DNA of 40,744 bases from Mesorhizobium sp. WSM3626. GTDB taxonomy: Bacteria > Pseudomonadota > Alphaproteobacteria > Rhizobiales > Rhizobiaceae. How positions within the stretch are numbered: position 1 is the stretch's first letter; the number at the start of each line of letters is the position of its first letter. The notes beneath the pieces were generated by a model. It did no database searches. It saw nothing but the letters and a program-made list of their open reading frames with translations, and was not told the origin of the DNA. Below are positions 23,684-31,030 of the stretch, in pieces. The position numbers and the translations under genes are program-made. The stretch is taken from positions 641-41,384 of the forward strand of contig NZ_AZUY01000053.1 in the NCBI RefSeq assembly GCF_000513935.1, written 5' to 3'.

Positions 23684-24168
23684 CGGGCACCGATCAATGG
23701 CCGGCCGTGCCGGTCTACAACCCCCGTGATTACGCTCTCATCCTAAAGCTTTCGGAAGCCGGTGATCTGCCGCCGACCTGGGACGAGTGGTGGGAGAAAT
23801 TCAGAGCGTCCGAAGCTGAGCAACGTCGCCGGGGCTCTCCCGCAATTAGGGTACGTGTCCACCCCGGAAAGTTCAAAGCTTGGCTTCAGGAGAACTCGCT
23901 CTCGTCATCGGAGCAGACACGGCAGCAATTCGCGCAACAACTGCTCGATAGGAAAAGAGCCAGAAAAGCACAGCGTCTTGCTGGCGAAATATCATCGGCT
24001 ACATGGACCCAGGCTCCCGTCCGGCCACCACATTGGATGGACATGCCGGTAGAGGTGTTTGCCTACGTCCTGTTGACGATCGCGATAATATGCTCCGCCC
24101 TGGTCGCGCTGAAGGATGGCTGGCAGGAGTGGATGGTGCGCCAACTGCCCAATTGGCCGCCATGGTAG
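23680..24168 (+). CDS. hypothetical protein with C-terminal membrane helix
   Basis: The 162-aa product starts at GTG 23680, overlapping the nuclease stop (GTGA), so the two are translationally coupled. Residues 1-100 are polar and Trp/Arg rich (WDEWWEKFRASEAEQRRRG, IRVRVHPGKFKAWLQENSLS). Residues about 125-146 form one transmembrane helix (VFAYVLLTIAIICSALVAL). A cytoplasmic domain tethered to the membrane is the likely topology. Coupling to a secreted nuclease suggests a joint envelope role; family unknown. Confidence 0.7.
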   Translation: MTGTDQWPAVPVYNPRDYALILKLSEAGDLPPTWDEWWEKFRASEAEQRRRGSPAIRVRVHPGKFKAWLQENSLSSSEQTRQQFAQQLLDRKRARKAQRLAGEISSATWTQAPVRPPHWMDMPVEVFAYVLLTIAIICSALVALKDGWQEWMVRQLPNWPPW

Positions 24169-24230
24169 CAATTGGATACCGAACGGCGCTGTTAACTGGT
24201 TGTTGGAAAGGGATCGTTTAGCGTTCGCTG

Positions 24231-24428
24231 ATGGAAACCGTTTTCGACGATCTGACCCACGCCGTGAAGGTGCCTCAAAAGAGCGCTCGCCTTGCCGTGG
24301 CGTTCGCCACCTTTGTCGCGCTTGCCACCGTTGCGGGCGTCGGCGTTGCGATCAAAAGCGCGGTTCACACGGAGCCCAGGCTGCCAACCGTCGACATCGG
24401 CCAGGTGCTGCATCCTGGGGTGATCTGA
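24231..24428 (+). CDS. small membrane protein at the edge of the prophage remnant
   Basis: The 65-aa frame METVFDDLTHAVKVPQKSAR continues into a hydrophobic helix (LAVAFATFVALATVAGVGVA) and ends LPTVDIGQVLHPGVI. GC-rich third positions suggest real coding, although the ribosome-binding site is poor. Its stop codon coincides with the boundary of the minus-strand phage remnant. Confidence 0.5.
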   Translation: METVFDDLTHAVKVPQKSARLAVAFATFVALATVAGVGVAIKSAVHTEPRLPTVDIGQVLHPGVI

Positions 24429-24429
24429 C

Positions 24430-25408
24430 CCCAGGTTCAAGGCCCGAAGCTGATGGCACCGAGCGACGTGAGCCTGGGAGGCCGAAAGCGTCAGGGTTAG
24501 ATCCTGTGTCGTTGACGCTGATATCGTGGCGAAGTGACAGGCCAGGATCCGGTGGTTGCCTGTCGCACTGTTCACGTCGGCCTCTTCAACGACAGTCTCA
24601 CTGCCCGACCAACTCTCTGTCCAGTCGGCGATCGTCGGGGAGCAGATATCCAAAGCAATAGCTGCCCCTGCGACTTTCGTCTCGATGTCATTGAGCGCAA
24701 TCGATCCACTTGTCGCCTGAGCAGACGAGACCACGTTGAGCGGCGTCGCCGTCGTGCCGCTGATCACCCATGCGAAGAGATTCGCGCCTGTTGCTGCAGC
24801 GCTGGCGCTCAGCACGGTGTTCGCCCTGGCCAAGCTCCATCGTTTCCAGGTGACAAGCGACGATGCGATGGCTGCCTGTCGGGCTGGTGAAATCGACATC
24901 CTCGACCACGGCGTCCGATGCCGACCCTTCTTGTGTGAAATTGGTGATCGTCGGCTCGCAAACACCGATCGCCGGGACGGCGCCGGTGATCTCCTGGCGC
25001 TTTGCGCTTGAAGCGACGTCACCCCATCAACCGGCGCAGCGTTCAAACCATTGCCAAGGGTCCAGACGATGAGGCTTGCGGCTTGAGCTCCGGCGCTGCC
25101 GGTGTAGACGATATCGGCCGTCACCAGCGCGCCAGCCTGGCAGACGAAGAAATTTAGCCGGCCGCCGGAGATGAACGCCAAAACTGCTTCACGTGCGCTC
25201 CATTCCGTCGCGGCGGCGCCGTTGACGGTCAATCCGACGCCCGAAGATCCGAATGGGCTCTCGCGAACGGCACCGACCACCACGACGTCATTTGCGCCGA
25301 AATAATCAGCCCCGGCAAAAAAATCCCTGGATAAGCACCGAGCGGTTACAGCCCTCGTTTGCGGTTTCGATTGTCACCCGCCCGCCCCCTGTCTGATCGG
25401 CGACGGCC
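24430..25408 (-). pseudogene. phage structural-type protein with internal repeats, at least three frameshifts
   Basis: Reading leftward from ATG 25408 the protein begins MAVADQTGGGRVTIETANEG and continues CNRSVLIQGFF. At an A7 run (25317-25323) one extra base shifts the frame, after which AGADYFGANDVVVVGAVRES, AAATEWSAREAVLAFISGG and LVTADIVYTGSAGAQAASLI follow. Two more frame changes occur near 25010 and 24850. The body contains two related units: EITGAVPAIGVCEPTITNFT...GSHRIVACHL, and VAGAAIALDICSPTIADWTE...NHRILACHFATISAS. The style is that of a phage tail or decoration protein. It lies 3 nt after the 25412-25609 gene, the last of a minus-strand phage cluster. Confidence 0.65.
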
Positions 25409-25411
25409 ATG

Positions 25412-25609
25412 TCAGTGCTTCGTGGCGCCTAGTGGAGCGATATGCCCTTCGACGAGTTCGACTGCCTTGTCGGCGATCGGCATTAACTCCGTTTCTACGA
25501 AGGCCTCAAGCTTGGCCGGGATCTCTTGCGCGTCCGTGTCGGGATCGGCCATGAGATGCGCGGGGTATTTTTCGGCTGCGGTATGGGCAGCATCGCGGAG
25601 GTCATTCAT
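25412..25609 (-). CDS. small phage-type hypothetical protein
   Basis: The 65-aa acidic product (MNDLRDAAHTAAEKYPAHLM ... VETELMPIADKAVELVEGHI) starts at ATG 25609, overlapping the stop of the upstream 25785 gene by ATGA. The coupling and tight packing are typical of phage operons. No named family. Confidence 0.6.
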   Translation of the reverse strand: MNDLRDAAHTAAEKYPAHLMADPDTDAQEIPAKLEAFVETELMPIADKAVELVEGHIAPLGATKH

Positions 25610-25785
25610 GGCAGCATGATGCTGTCGCTTTGTCCGTCGGCCTGGCGGCGCTCATGGAGATGCCGGGTGATGGCTGTGGCGAGCAGATCGCGCTCTCGCT
25701 CGTTGGGTACTCGACCGAGGTGATTGATCAGCGCCTGCACGCAGCTCGTGACCAGGGCTTGGGTGTAGCCGGCGTCATTGCTCAT
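25606..25785 (-). CDS. small phage-type hypothetical protein
   Basis: ATG 25785 gives a 59-aa product (MSNDAGYTQALVTSCVQALI, NHLGRVPNERERDLLATAIT, RHLHERRQADG). It overlaps the 3' end of the preceding broken gene by 11 nt and the next gene by 4 nt, so it belongs to one phage-like transcription unit. A longer upstream frame to 25938 is rejected, because a better-looking protein (EGSTDEQ-ending) occupies that DNA in another frame. Confidence 0.6.
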   Translation of the reverse strand: MSNDAGYTQALVTSCVQALINHLGRVPNERERDLLATAITRHLHERRQADGQSDSIMLP

Positions 25786-26330
25786 CGGTACTGCCTTTCT
25801 CGTCCAGTGCCCTGCGCTTGGCTGCCCCACGGTTGACTTCCGCAAGCCTGGCCTCAACTTTTTGGCCGAACACGCGGCGCAGCACGCGCTCCCGGATCGC
25901 GGCCTGGTGCGCCTTGAACCCCAGTCCTTGGGTCTCATTTATGGTTAGCGGCGTCCCGTCCGCGCTTCACCGCCAAGGAATTGTTGACGTCGGAGGGACC
26001 CTTGCATTCGGTGTCGCAGCACCACAGGCTTCCGGCGCGGCTCACCATGTCGCCAGGAAGATATGTGCGCGTGTGATCGAACACGCCGCGGAAGATCGGC
26101 GCGATGGTGACGTAGTGGGTCGATCTGAGACTTCGCCATTTCGGATGATCCGGCGAACAACTGTTCTGCCGCCATCTTCGATCAATTCGTCGATTTCGAA
26201 GGGCTCGCTCGAGCTTGGCCGCGCGGGCTTCAATCTCGGCGAAGCGTTCGTCGAAGCCGGAGGCGCTTCGAGGAATTCAGAACCGACCGGTGGAACTGGC
26301 CAAGGCCAACGCGTGCGGCGATGTCGATTT
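25775..26330 (-). pseudogene. phage tail/structural protein, frameshifted
   Basis: Reading leftward, one frame gives EPFEIDELIEDGGRTVVRRI. After a shift THYVTIAPIFRGVFDHTRTY, LPGDMVSRAGSLWCCDTECK and GPSDVNNSLAVKR follow. After another shift DGTPLTINETQGLGFKAHQA, AIRERVLRRVFGQKVEARLA, EVNRGAAKRRALDEKGSTDE and Q-stop (25775-25777) follow. The central 'RGVF...YLPGDMV...GSLW' module is the chitin-binding-like motif common in phage tail and structural proteins. The 5' end is not resolved. At least two frameshifts make the gene dead. Confidence 0.6.
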
Positions 26331-26428
26331 CCTGCCGCCATGTTTGAGGTGCTGCTCGAACTAGTTGCCTTCGTGCTTCGAAGGTAGCGCGGGAATTTGT
26401 GCGTTACGGTTTAGCGTCACGCCGAAAT

Positions 26429-26649
26429 TCACTTCAGGTCGAAGCGCATGCGCCGCAGCAGCGCCGCCAAGATCTTTGCCGGGTCGTCGCCGTTCCATGC
26501 GGGCAGATCACCATTCGTCAACAGGCCGTCGATGGTGTCGGCGATCTTGTCGTGCTTGCGCCTGGCACGACATGCGCGGCCGCGCAGCTTGGCGAGTGCT
26601 CATCTGGTGTCAGCGATCGCCGCGGCCGGCCGACTTTACGCTCAGCCAC
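26429..26649 (-). pseudogene. small phage-type protein with one frameshift
   Basis: GTG 26649 (aggtggg site 9 nt upstream) starts MAERKVGRPRRSLTPDE. Two extra bases then break the frame, and the shifted frame continues KLRGRACRARRKHDKIADTI, DGLLTNGDLPAWNGDDPAKI and LAALLRRMRFDLK-stop at 26429-26431. Basic N-terminus and small size suit a DNA-binding or terminase-associated phage protein, but that is inference. It is the first gene of the minus-strand phage cluster. Confidence 0.55.
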
Positions 26650-26680
26650 TCACGACGCCCACCTGTGCGCCGGCGCCGCA

Positions 26681-26705
26681 GGAACCAATGCTGCCGGCGC
26701 CTGTT
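26681..26705 (+). promoter_or_regulatory. RpoE2/EcfG-like promoter upstream of 26746
   Basis: GGAAC at 26681-26685, 18-nt spacer, TT at 26704-26705, 40 nt before the ATG of the small gene pair. One of several such sites in the window. Confidence 0.35.
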
Positions 26706-26745
26706 GATTCTGCGAAGGGATGGCAAACCGAAAGGGTGCCGAAAA

Positions 26746-26958
26746 ATGGTTGACCTTACAGTTCTGGAAATGGCGGCGGCCAGGCAGCGCGTCAAGCGAG
26801 CCGAGCTCTCCGTCAAGCAGGCAAAGGGGATGCTCGACGACAATCACGGGATTGCGATCAGCCTTGCCCTTTGCAGCCGCATACGAGCCGGGCAAGCGCG
26901 CGCGAAAGCCGCCCGTCGGCGTCTGCTGAAAATCGCTCCACCCACAAGCGTGCGTTGA
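26746..26958 (+). CDS. small helical protein, paralogue of the gene at 20988
   Basis: The ATG at 26746 has an aaaggg site about 10 nt upstream. The 70-aa product MVDLTVLEMAAARQRVKRAE continues LSVKQAKGMLDDNHGIAISL and ALCSRIRAGQARAKAARRRL. It aligns end-to-end with the 20988 protein and shares its central G-I-x-I/S-L-C segment and flanking charged helices. The two loci also share a following small gene, so a two-gene module may have been duplicated and diverged. Function unknown. Confidence 0.65.
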   Translation: MVDLTVLEMAAARQRVKRAELSVKQAKGMLDDNHGIAISLALCSRIRAGQARAKAARRRLLKIAPPTSVR

Positions 26959-26970
26959 GGAGCCGCTACC

Positions 26971-27234
26971 ATGACGATGCTGTTCGAACCACTTGACTCG
27001 AACTACGAAGAGCGCGCCGATCTCCACCGAGCCGCTCGGCTTGCGATGCTGCATGAGAGGCTGGCTAAGCGCCTTGAGCGCATTGACCGCGCCGCCGACG
27101 AGGTTGAGCGCGCCGCGGATCTCTTGGTCGATGTGACGCACGGCTCGGCCGTCGACGCTTTCCAGGACGCAGTGCGCAGCAATTCCTCGGCGGCTTTCCT
27201 TCGCCTGGATGCAGGCCAAACCTTGGGAATGTGA
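26971..27234 (+). CDS. small helical hypothetical protein
   Basis: The 87-aa product (MTMLFEPLDSNYEERADLHR, AARLAMLHERLAKRLERIDR, AADEVERAADLLVDVTHG) is a long amphipathic, likely coiled-coil helix with a short tail. It lies 12 nt after the 26746 gene, with a gagg site, and is probably co-transcribed with it. No family recognised. Confidence 0.65.
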   Translation: MTMLFEPLDSNYEERADLHRAARLAMLHERLAKRLERIDRAADEVERAADLLVDVTHGSAVDAFQDAVRSNSSAAFLRLDAGQTLGM

Positions 27235-28036
27235 CTTCGGCGGGCGGCAACCGGCGCCGACCGAAAAATGGGAATTCTTACGCTTTTGCCCAACACCGGA
27301 GCCCAGCGGTCGGCACCTCAACGGTGCGTGGAAAAGCCGACGGCCCCGGGGGAAGTTTGCAACTTTTCGCGGCGATGCTGCTACGGACCGCTTGGCTCGA
27401 AAACTCCCACGATTGCAGATTGGTCATTGTTCTGGCCCGAACCGTCACGCCCCTTGGGCGTACCAGCAAAATCAATATGTTAGTTCGCTCATTCAAATTT
27501 CCCCCCGGCATGGGGCTCATCGACAAGATCCGCGGCGAGCCACGATGGACACCTTGGCTTCGTGTCTCCCCACGCTTTAGAAGCGACGCACTCGCGCTGC
27601 TAAGCAACGGACGACCTCTGTTCCTGGCAAAACACGAGCGCAAAACGAACCGCACGCGCTGGATCAGAGCGCGAGCTTGCAAACGACCGACCCTACAGAA
27701 ATTCTCCCATAAGCACACGCAATCCGGGCTGAGGCGCAACCCAGAAAGTTCGAAAAGCTTCCAGGAACCCCAAGCAACTGGACGCCGCAGCGGGCAATGC
27801 GGTTCTCGGATATCCGGTGAACATCAGCATTGGAGCGGTTAATATCGTCGAGAGGAGAATGGTCTGTCGGCGGCTCCGTCGTGAGAACGAAAAAGAAGAG
27901 AAGCGAACTTTCGTGTGCGATTTTTCGCACACGACCTCTCGTAACTGCCTGATACATTGCATTATACGCCCGTCCATCATGGGCACCACGGCCACGCGTC
28001 GACCGAGACCGCCATCACTCATATCGCCCTCTGGCG
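27235..28036. other. 800 bp without a convincing gene
   Basis: A long plus-strand frame (27231-27842) has Arg/Ser/Thr-rich, low-complexity composition and no motif, and minus-strand frames are equally poor. The only clear structure is a perfect 9-bp hairpin at 27911-27934. The region may hold decayed sequence. Confidence 0.45.
27911..27934. repeat. perfect 9-bp hairpin
   Basis: tcgtgtgcg (27911-27919) and cgcacacga (27926-27934) flank a 6-nt attttt loop. It lies about 100 bp past the 3' end of the minus-strand DUF1127 gene. No T-run follows the stem, so operator or stem-loop functions are equally possible. Confidence 0.5.
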
Positions 28037-28267
28037 TTAGCCCTGCCAAGGCCATTTTGCACATTCTTTCCGAACCTGAGTACGAGTAAGACCCAGGTCT
28101 GCAAGCTGATGGTCTTCGAGCTCGGCCAATTGTTCGCGTTGGCAGTGGAGTTGGATCCAGCGCGATACCATCACAATCGCTCCTGTCACATTGTTGGCGA
28201 TGTGACGGACATATGTCGGCAGTGACGACAAGGGCCTCCGCGCTTCGGTCAGCGGGTGATTGAACAT
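28037..28267 (-). CDS. DUF1127 small protein
   Basis: The 76-aa product ends with the DUF1127 core: WIQLHCQREQLAELEDHQLA, DLGLTRTQVRKECAKWPW. The 'R-x-x-L-x-x-L-x-D-x-x-L-x-D-(I/L)-G-L-x-R' pattern is clear. Family members in alphaproteobacteria affect phosphate, RNA and stress physiology; the role of this one is unknown. It is divergent from the LysR gene 120 bp away, so the two may share regulation. Confidence 0.8.
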   Translation of the reverse strand: MFNHPLTEARRPLSSLPTYVRHIANNVTGAIVMVSRWIQLHCQREQLAELEDHQLADLGLTRTQVRKECAKWPWQG

Positions 28268-28386
28268 TTCTCATCCTTTCGCCGCATCCATATTGACCTC
28301 TGGCGCTGCAATGCCTCAATCTACTGGCGTGTGCAAAGCATGGTTTCTCGTCCTAGCCCCAATTTTTCTCATGACGTGGTGCGAAA

Positions 28387-29295
28387 TTGGCTCGCCGGTT
28401 GCCATCGCTAAATGCCCTCAAAGCCTTCGAGGCGGCGGCACGCCATGAGAGCTTCACCAGGGCTGCGGAAGAGCTGTCCGTGACCCAGGGCGCGGTGAGC
28501 CATCAGGTGAAGGCGCTCGAGCTCGAATTGGGCATCAGGCTGTTCGATCGCGAACGTCAAAAGCTGAGCATCACACGGGCCGGGCTCTCCTATCTGGAGG
28601 TGGTGCGCGATGCCTTTGACCGTATAAGTCTCGGCACGCAGCGCATCCAGCATCTATCACGGGCCGGAGCGCTGACGGTCAGCACGTCGCCCGACTTTGC
28701 CGCCAAATGGTTGGTCAACCGCCTTGGCCGGTTTGCGGAGACGCATCCAGCCATCGATCTCAGGATTTCCGCAACCATGCATCACGTCGACTTCGCCAGA
28801 GAGGATGTCGATCTTGCGGTGCGGCATGGCGATGGGAACTGGGTGGGGCATGACGTTGTCCACCTGTGCTCCGAGGAACTGTTCGCGGTCTGCAGTCCCA
28901 GACTGCACCAGCGGATGCGCGAGCCGTCCGATGTGCTGAAATTTCCGTTGCTGCATCTTGATGACCGAAAGGACTGGTCGCAATGGCTCAAGGCCGCTGG
29001 CGTGGTCGATGCCGAACTTTCCCACGGACCGGTCTTGAACCGCGCCAGCATGGTTATAGACGCCGCTGTCGACGGCCAAGGCATTGCACTCGCCCGCACC
29101 ACCCTTGCGGCGTGGGATCTCATCAACGGGCGCCTTGTCAGGCCGTTCGGCACGGCTCTGCGATTGTCCAAGACCTACTGGATCGTCTGTCCCAAGGCGA
29201 CGTCGATGCTGCCCAAAGTCACGACATTCCGCGACTGGCTCCTGGCCGAGGCCGCTGATGACCTACGTCGCCTCAAGACGCTCGCTCCATGGTAG
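28387..29295 (+). CDS. LysR-family transcriptional regulator (GcvA-like)
   Basis: The 302-aa product has an N-terminal winged HTH (LPSLNALKAFEAAARHESFT, RAAEELSVTQGAVSHQVKAL, ELELGIRLFDRERQKLSIT) and a LysR substrate-binding domain. That domain's SAD-type strands (VSTSPDFAAKWLVNRLGRF, DLAVRHGDGNWVGHDVVHL) match the GcvA subgroup. The apparent start is TTG 28387. It probably controls the divergent DUF1127 gene or a distant target. A shortened, broken copy of its 5' half lies at 37988-38172, so the gene was duplicated in this window. Confidence 0.85.
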   Translation: MARRLPSLNALKAFEAAARHESFTRAAEELSVTQGAVSHQVKALELELGIRLFDRERQKLSITRAGLSYLEVVRDAFDRISLGTQRIQHLSRAGALTVSTSPDFAAKWLVNRLGRFAETHPAIDLRISATMHHVDFAREDVDLAVRHGDGNWVGHDVVHLCSEELFAVCSPRLHQRMREPSDVLKFPLLHLDDRKDWSQWLKAAGVVDAELSHGPVLNRASMVIDAAVDGQGIALARTTLAAWDLINGRLVRPFGTALRLSKTYWIVCPKATSMLPKVTTFRDWLLAEAADDLRRLKTLAPW

Positions 29296-29512
29296 TACTT
29301 CCAAATCGCGAACGCCTAGCGGCCGAGCATCCGGTACCGGCCGGAAGCAGCAATTCGGGCCAACGCCGATTTAAGAGGCCGCTGTGGCGCAAACCTGCTG
29401 TTCAACCGATGCTATGAAAGGACCGGATTTTGGGCCGAAAGCGAACGGTCCGCGTCGGCATGGCCGCGCATGAAAGCCGCCTTTTACTTCAAGGAGCAGC
29501 TCCGCTCTGGCC

Positions 29513-30169
29513 TCAGGACGCGATTTGGTGAGTACAAAACCAACCACAGGCAATATCAAGGGCGCCGCCTGGAAGTCCGGCGGCCGTCTCGCCGACTCCC
29601 GGTGCAAAAGAAGCGGCTTGATGCTGCTGCCGCTCCCGTACGCGCCCTGCTAGTTGCCGATGTAGTCTGGTATCGCTGGCCGACTGCAGCATCCAGCAGC
29701 TGCGGCGCGTACACGTTGTGGCCGACCGTGAGAATGAAATCGACGTTCCGGCATGGACCATCGCCGAAATGGCCTTCTCGCCGGAGACGTCGGTGTAGCC
29801 GTAATCGCCAAACACAGCGAAGCGGTACAAGGTTTGCGGTGGATTCGTCGGCACGACGCTGAGCGCATAGTCGTGCGCGGCGGTGCTCGGCCGGGCGGCT
29901 CGCGCAGACCTGAATTGCCAATTGCGTGTGGGCCCGCTCTCTGGCGGAGAGGCGGGGCCTGGGATGCAGGTGAAGAATACCGGCCGCGGGCCCCTCCCCA
30001 CCTCCTTGCACTGACCGCAGCGGAACACCATGCATGGCGCATGGTCGAGCCCCAGGCGGGCGCCTAGCGCCTCCAGGTCGATCTGGAGCGAATGATTGCA
30101 AATGGGAAGACCGCACGTGATGTAAAACGTCACTCGGCTGCGAATCGCATCAGCAATGGTTTTGGACAT
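29513..30169 (-). CDS. small Cys-rich protein reading into a decayed phosphoesterase
   Basis: ATG 30169 has a gagg site 5 nt upstream. Residues 1-72 (MSKTIADAIRSRVTFYITCG, LPICNHSLQIDLEALGARLG, then CMVFRCGQCKEVGRGPRPVF) form a zinc-ribbon-like domain with Cys at 19, 24, 46, 51 and 54. This looks like a family of small rhizobial proteins and was probably the whole gene. The frame then runs on, without its own stop, through the remnant of another gene (29525-29890) to 29513. The normal stop codon has apparently been lost through a deletion or fusion. Confidence 0.5.
   Translation of the reverse strand: MSKTIADAIRSRVTFYITCGLPICNHSLQIDLEALGARLGLDHAPCMVFRCGQCKEVGRGPRPVFFTCIPGPASPPESGPTRNWQFRSARAARPSTAAHDYALSVVPTNPPQTLYRFAVFGDYGYTDVSGEKAISAMVHAGTSISFSRSATTCTRRSCWMLQSASDTRLHRQLAGRVRERQQHQAASFAPGVGETAAGLPGGALDIACGWFCTHQIAS
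29525..29890 (-). pseudogene. metallophosphoesterase remnant
   Basis: Reading leftward: HDYALSVVPTNPPQTLYRFA, VFGDYGYTDVSGEKAISAMV, HA, then in a second frame NVDFILTVGHNVYAPQLLDA and AVGQRY, then a third-frame DYIGN and a further LLLHRESARRPPDF. The D-x-(x)n-GD-x-x-(Y) and VG(D/H)N patterns are those of calcineurin-like phosphoesterases, with GH replacing the usual GD in the second motif. Only the N-terminal third survives and several frameshifts separate the pieces. Confidence 0.6.
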
Positions 30170-30249
30170 GGTGGGCCTCAGAATGAAGAAATCGCCGCGC
30201 GGGGAATATGTGTTCCTCTCGCTGAATGTTTGACCGACCCGACACGTAC

Positions 30250-30274
30250 GGAACCGGCCGGCATCAACAGCGTT
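30250..30274 (+). promoter_or_regulatory. consensus RpoE2/EcfG promoter, leaderless geometry
   Basis: GGAAC at 30250-30254, 16-nt spacer and CGTT at 30271-30274 match the full EcfG consensus. The ATG at 30282 follows after only 7 nt, so transcription should begin at about the start codon. Confidence 0.65.
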
Positions 30275-30281
30275 CTCTCGC

Positions 30282-30518
30282 ATGCTCAAGAAAATTGCCT
30301 TTGCCGCCGTGCTCCTTCAAGTTGCCGCCTTCTCGGCGCTCCTAACGCAAACATTCCTTCTGGGATCTTCGGCCACGCAAGCGGCCAGCGTGCAAGGCGA
30401 GGCCGCTGTGGGCGTTACAAAGACGCAATGCGCCAGGGGGACTTGGCCCGACATCCCGGTTCAGTGCCTAGAGAGGGTTCAAGCTCGGACGCTCACCCTC
30501 CCCATGACCGCGCAATAA
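30282..30518 (+). CDS. small exported protein with a two-Cys motif
   Basis: The 78-aa product MLKKIAFAAVLLQVAAFSAL continues LTQTFLLGSSATQA, an N-terminal signal or anchor. The mature part contains TQCARGTWPDIPVQCLERV, a C-x10-C pair that may form a disulfide. Small rhizobial secreted proteins with a 'C..x.WP.I...CL' motif are known hypotheticals. A consensus EcfG promoter sits 7 nt upstream, no ribosome-binding site is present, and translation may be leaderless. A stress-induced envelope protein is the likely class. Confidence 0.75.
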   Translation: MLKKIAFAAVLLQVAAFSALLTQTFLLGSSATQAASVQGEAAVGVTKTQCARGTWPDIPVQCLERVQARTLTLPMTAQ

Positions 30519-30604
30519 AACGGGCACCGAAAGCGCTGGCTGACTCAGAAATGTCGCCGAAACTGCAAAACATTCACCATGTCCTGAATCACTGGGGTGG
30601 CTCC

Positions 30605-30630
30605 GGAACAAAGTCCGCCGGCAGGAAGTT
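30605..30630 (+). promoter_or_regulatory. RpoE2/EcfG-like promoter upstream of the His-rich gene
   Basis: GGAAC at 30605-30609, 19-nt spacer to TT (agTT at 30627-30630), 42 nt before the ATG at 30673. Confidence 0.4.
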
Positions 30631-30672
30631 AACGGCGCGAAGGGGCAATTAAACCAAACAGGGATCTTCGCA

Positions 30673-30960
30673 ATGAAAACCATGCTCTTCGCCGCCCTGG
30701 CGTTCTGCATCGCCGCTCCGGCTGTTGCATCGGCTGCCGAAGCTGATGTCGTCGTCGGGACGCATCACAGGCATCATCACCACGGTACCGCGATCGTTAT
30801 CAAAGATGGGCACCGCCTCCATCACCGCCACCACGGCAGGGTCGCTTTCTACGATCACGGCAGACGCCATTATCGCCACTCCACCACCGCCGTGGTCGTC
30901 AAAACCTCCCGTCATCACCGCCACCATCACCGCGTTGTCGTGCAAGGCAGCGACTACTGA
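30673..30960 (+). CDS. histidine-rich periplasmic protein
   Basis: The 95-aa product has a signal peptide (MKTMLFAALAFCIAAPAVASA). The mature part contains about 19 His in clusters (HHRHHHH, HRLHHRHHGR, RHHRHHH), interleaved with Arg and short beta-like runs (TAIVIKDGHRL, RVAFYDHG). This suggests periplasmic metal binding or buffering (Zn, Ni or Cu); that is inference. A bidirectional hairpin/terminator follows 30 nt past the stop. An EcfG-like site lies upstream. Confidence 0.7.
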   Translation: MKTMLFAALAFCIAAPAVASAAEADVVVGTHHRHHHHGTAIVIKDGHRLHHRHHGRVAFYDHGRRHYRHSTTAVVVKTSRHHRHHHRVVVQGSDY

Positions 30961-30981
30961 CGAGATTTTGGCCAGATCTAT

Positions 30982-31013
30982 AAAAAAGGCCCGGTAGCCT
31001 AAAGCTGCCGGGC
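30982..31013 (-). terminator. intrinsic terminator, minus strand
   Basis: On the minus strand a 10-bp stem with one mismatch (arms 31013-31004 and 30998-30989) and a 5-nt loop is followed by a run of Ts (30987-30982). It ends the minus-strand cupin unit and may also limit the convergent His-rich gene. Confidence 0.75.
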
Positions 31014-31030
31014 AGCGGCCGGCTTCGAGT

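Noticed and set aside
24192..25283. One continuous 363-codon minus-strand frame
   Set aside because: It joins pieces of the phage gene with out-of-frame sequence and runs past the real end into DNA opposite the 24231 gene; the true coding path requires several frame changes.
27231..27842. 200-codon plus-strand frame
   Set aside because: Arg/Ser/Thr rich, without a motif, ribosome-binding site or family resemblance; it most likely reflects GC-rich chance openness.
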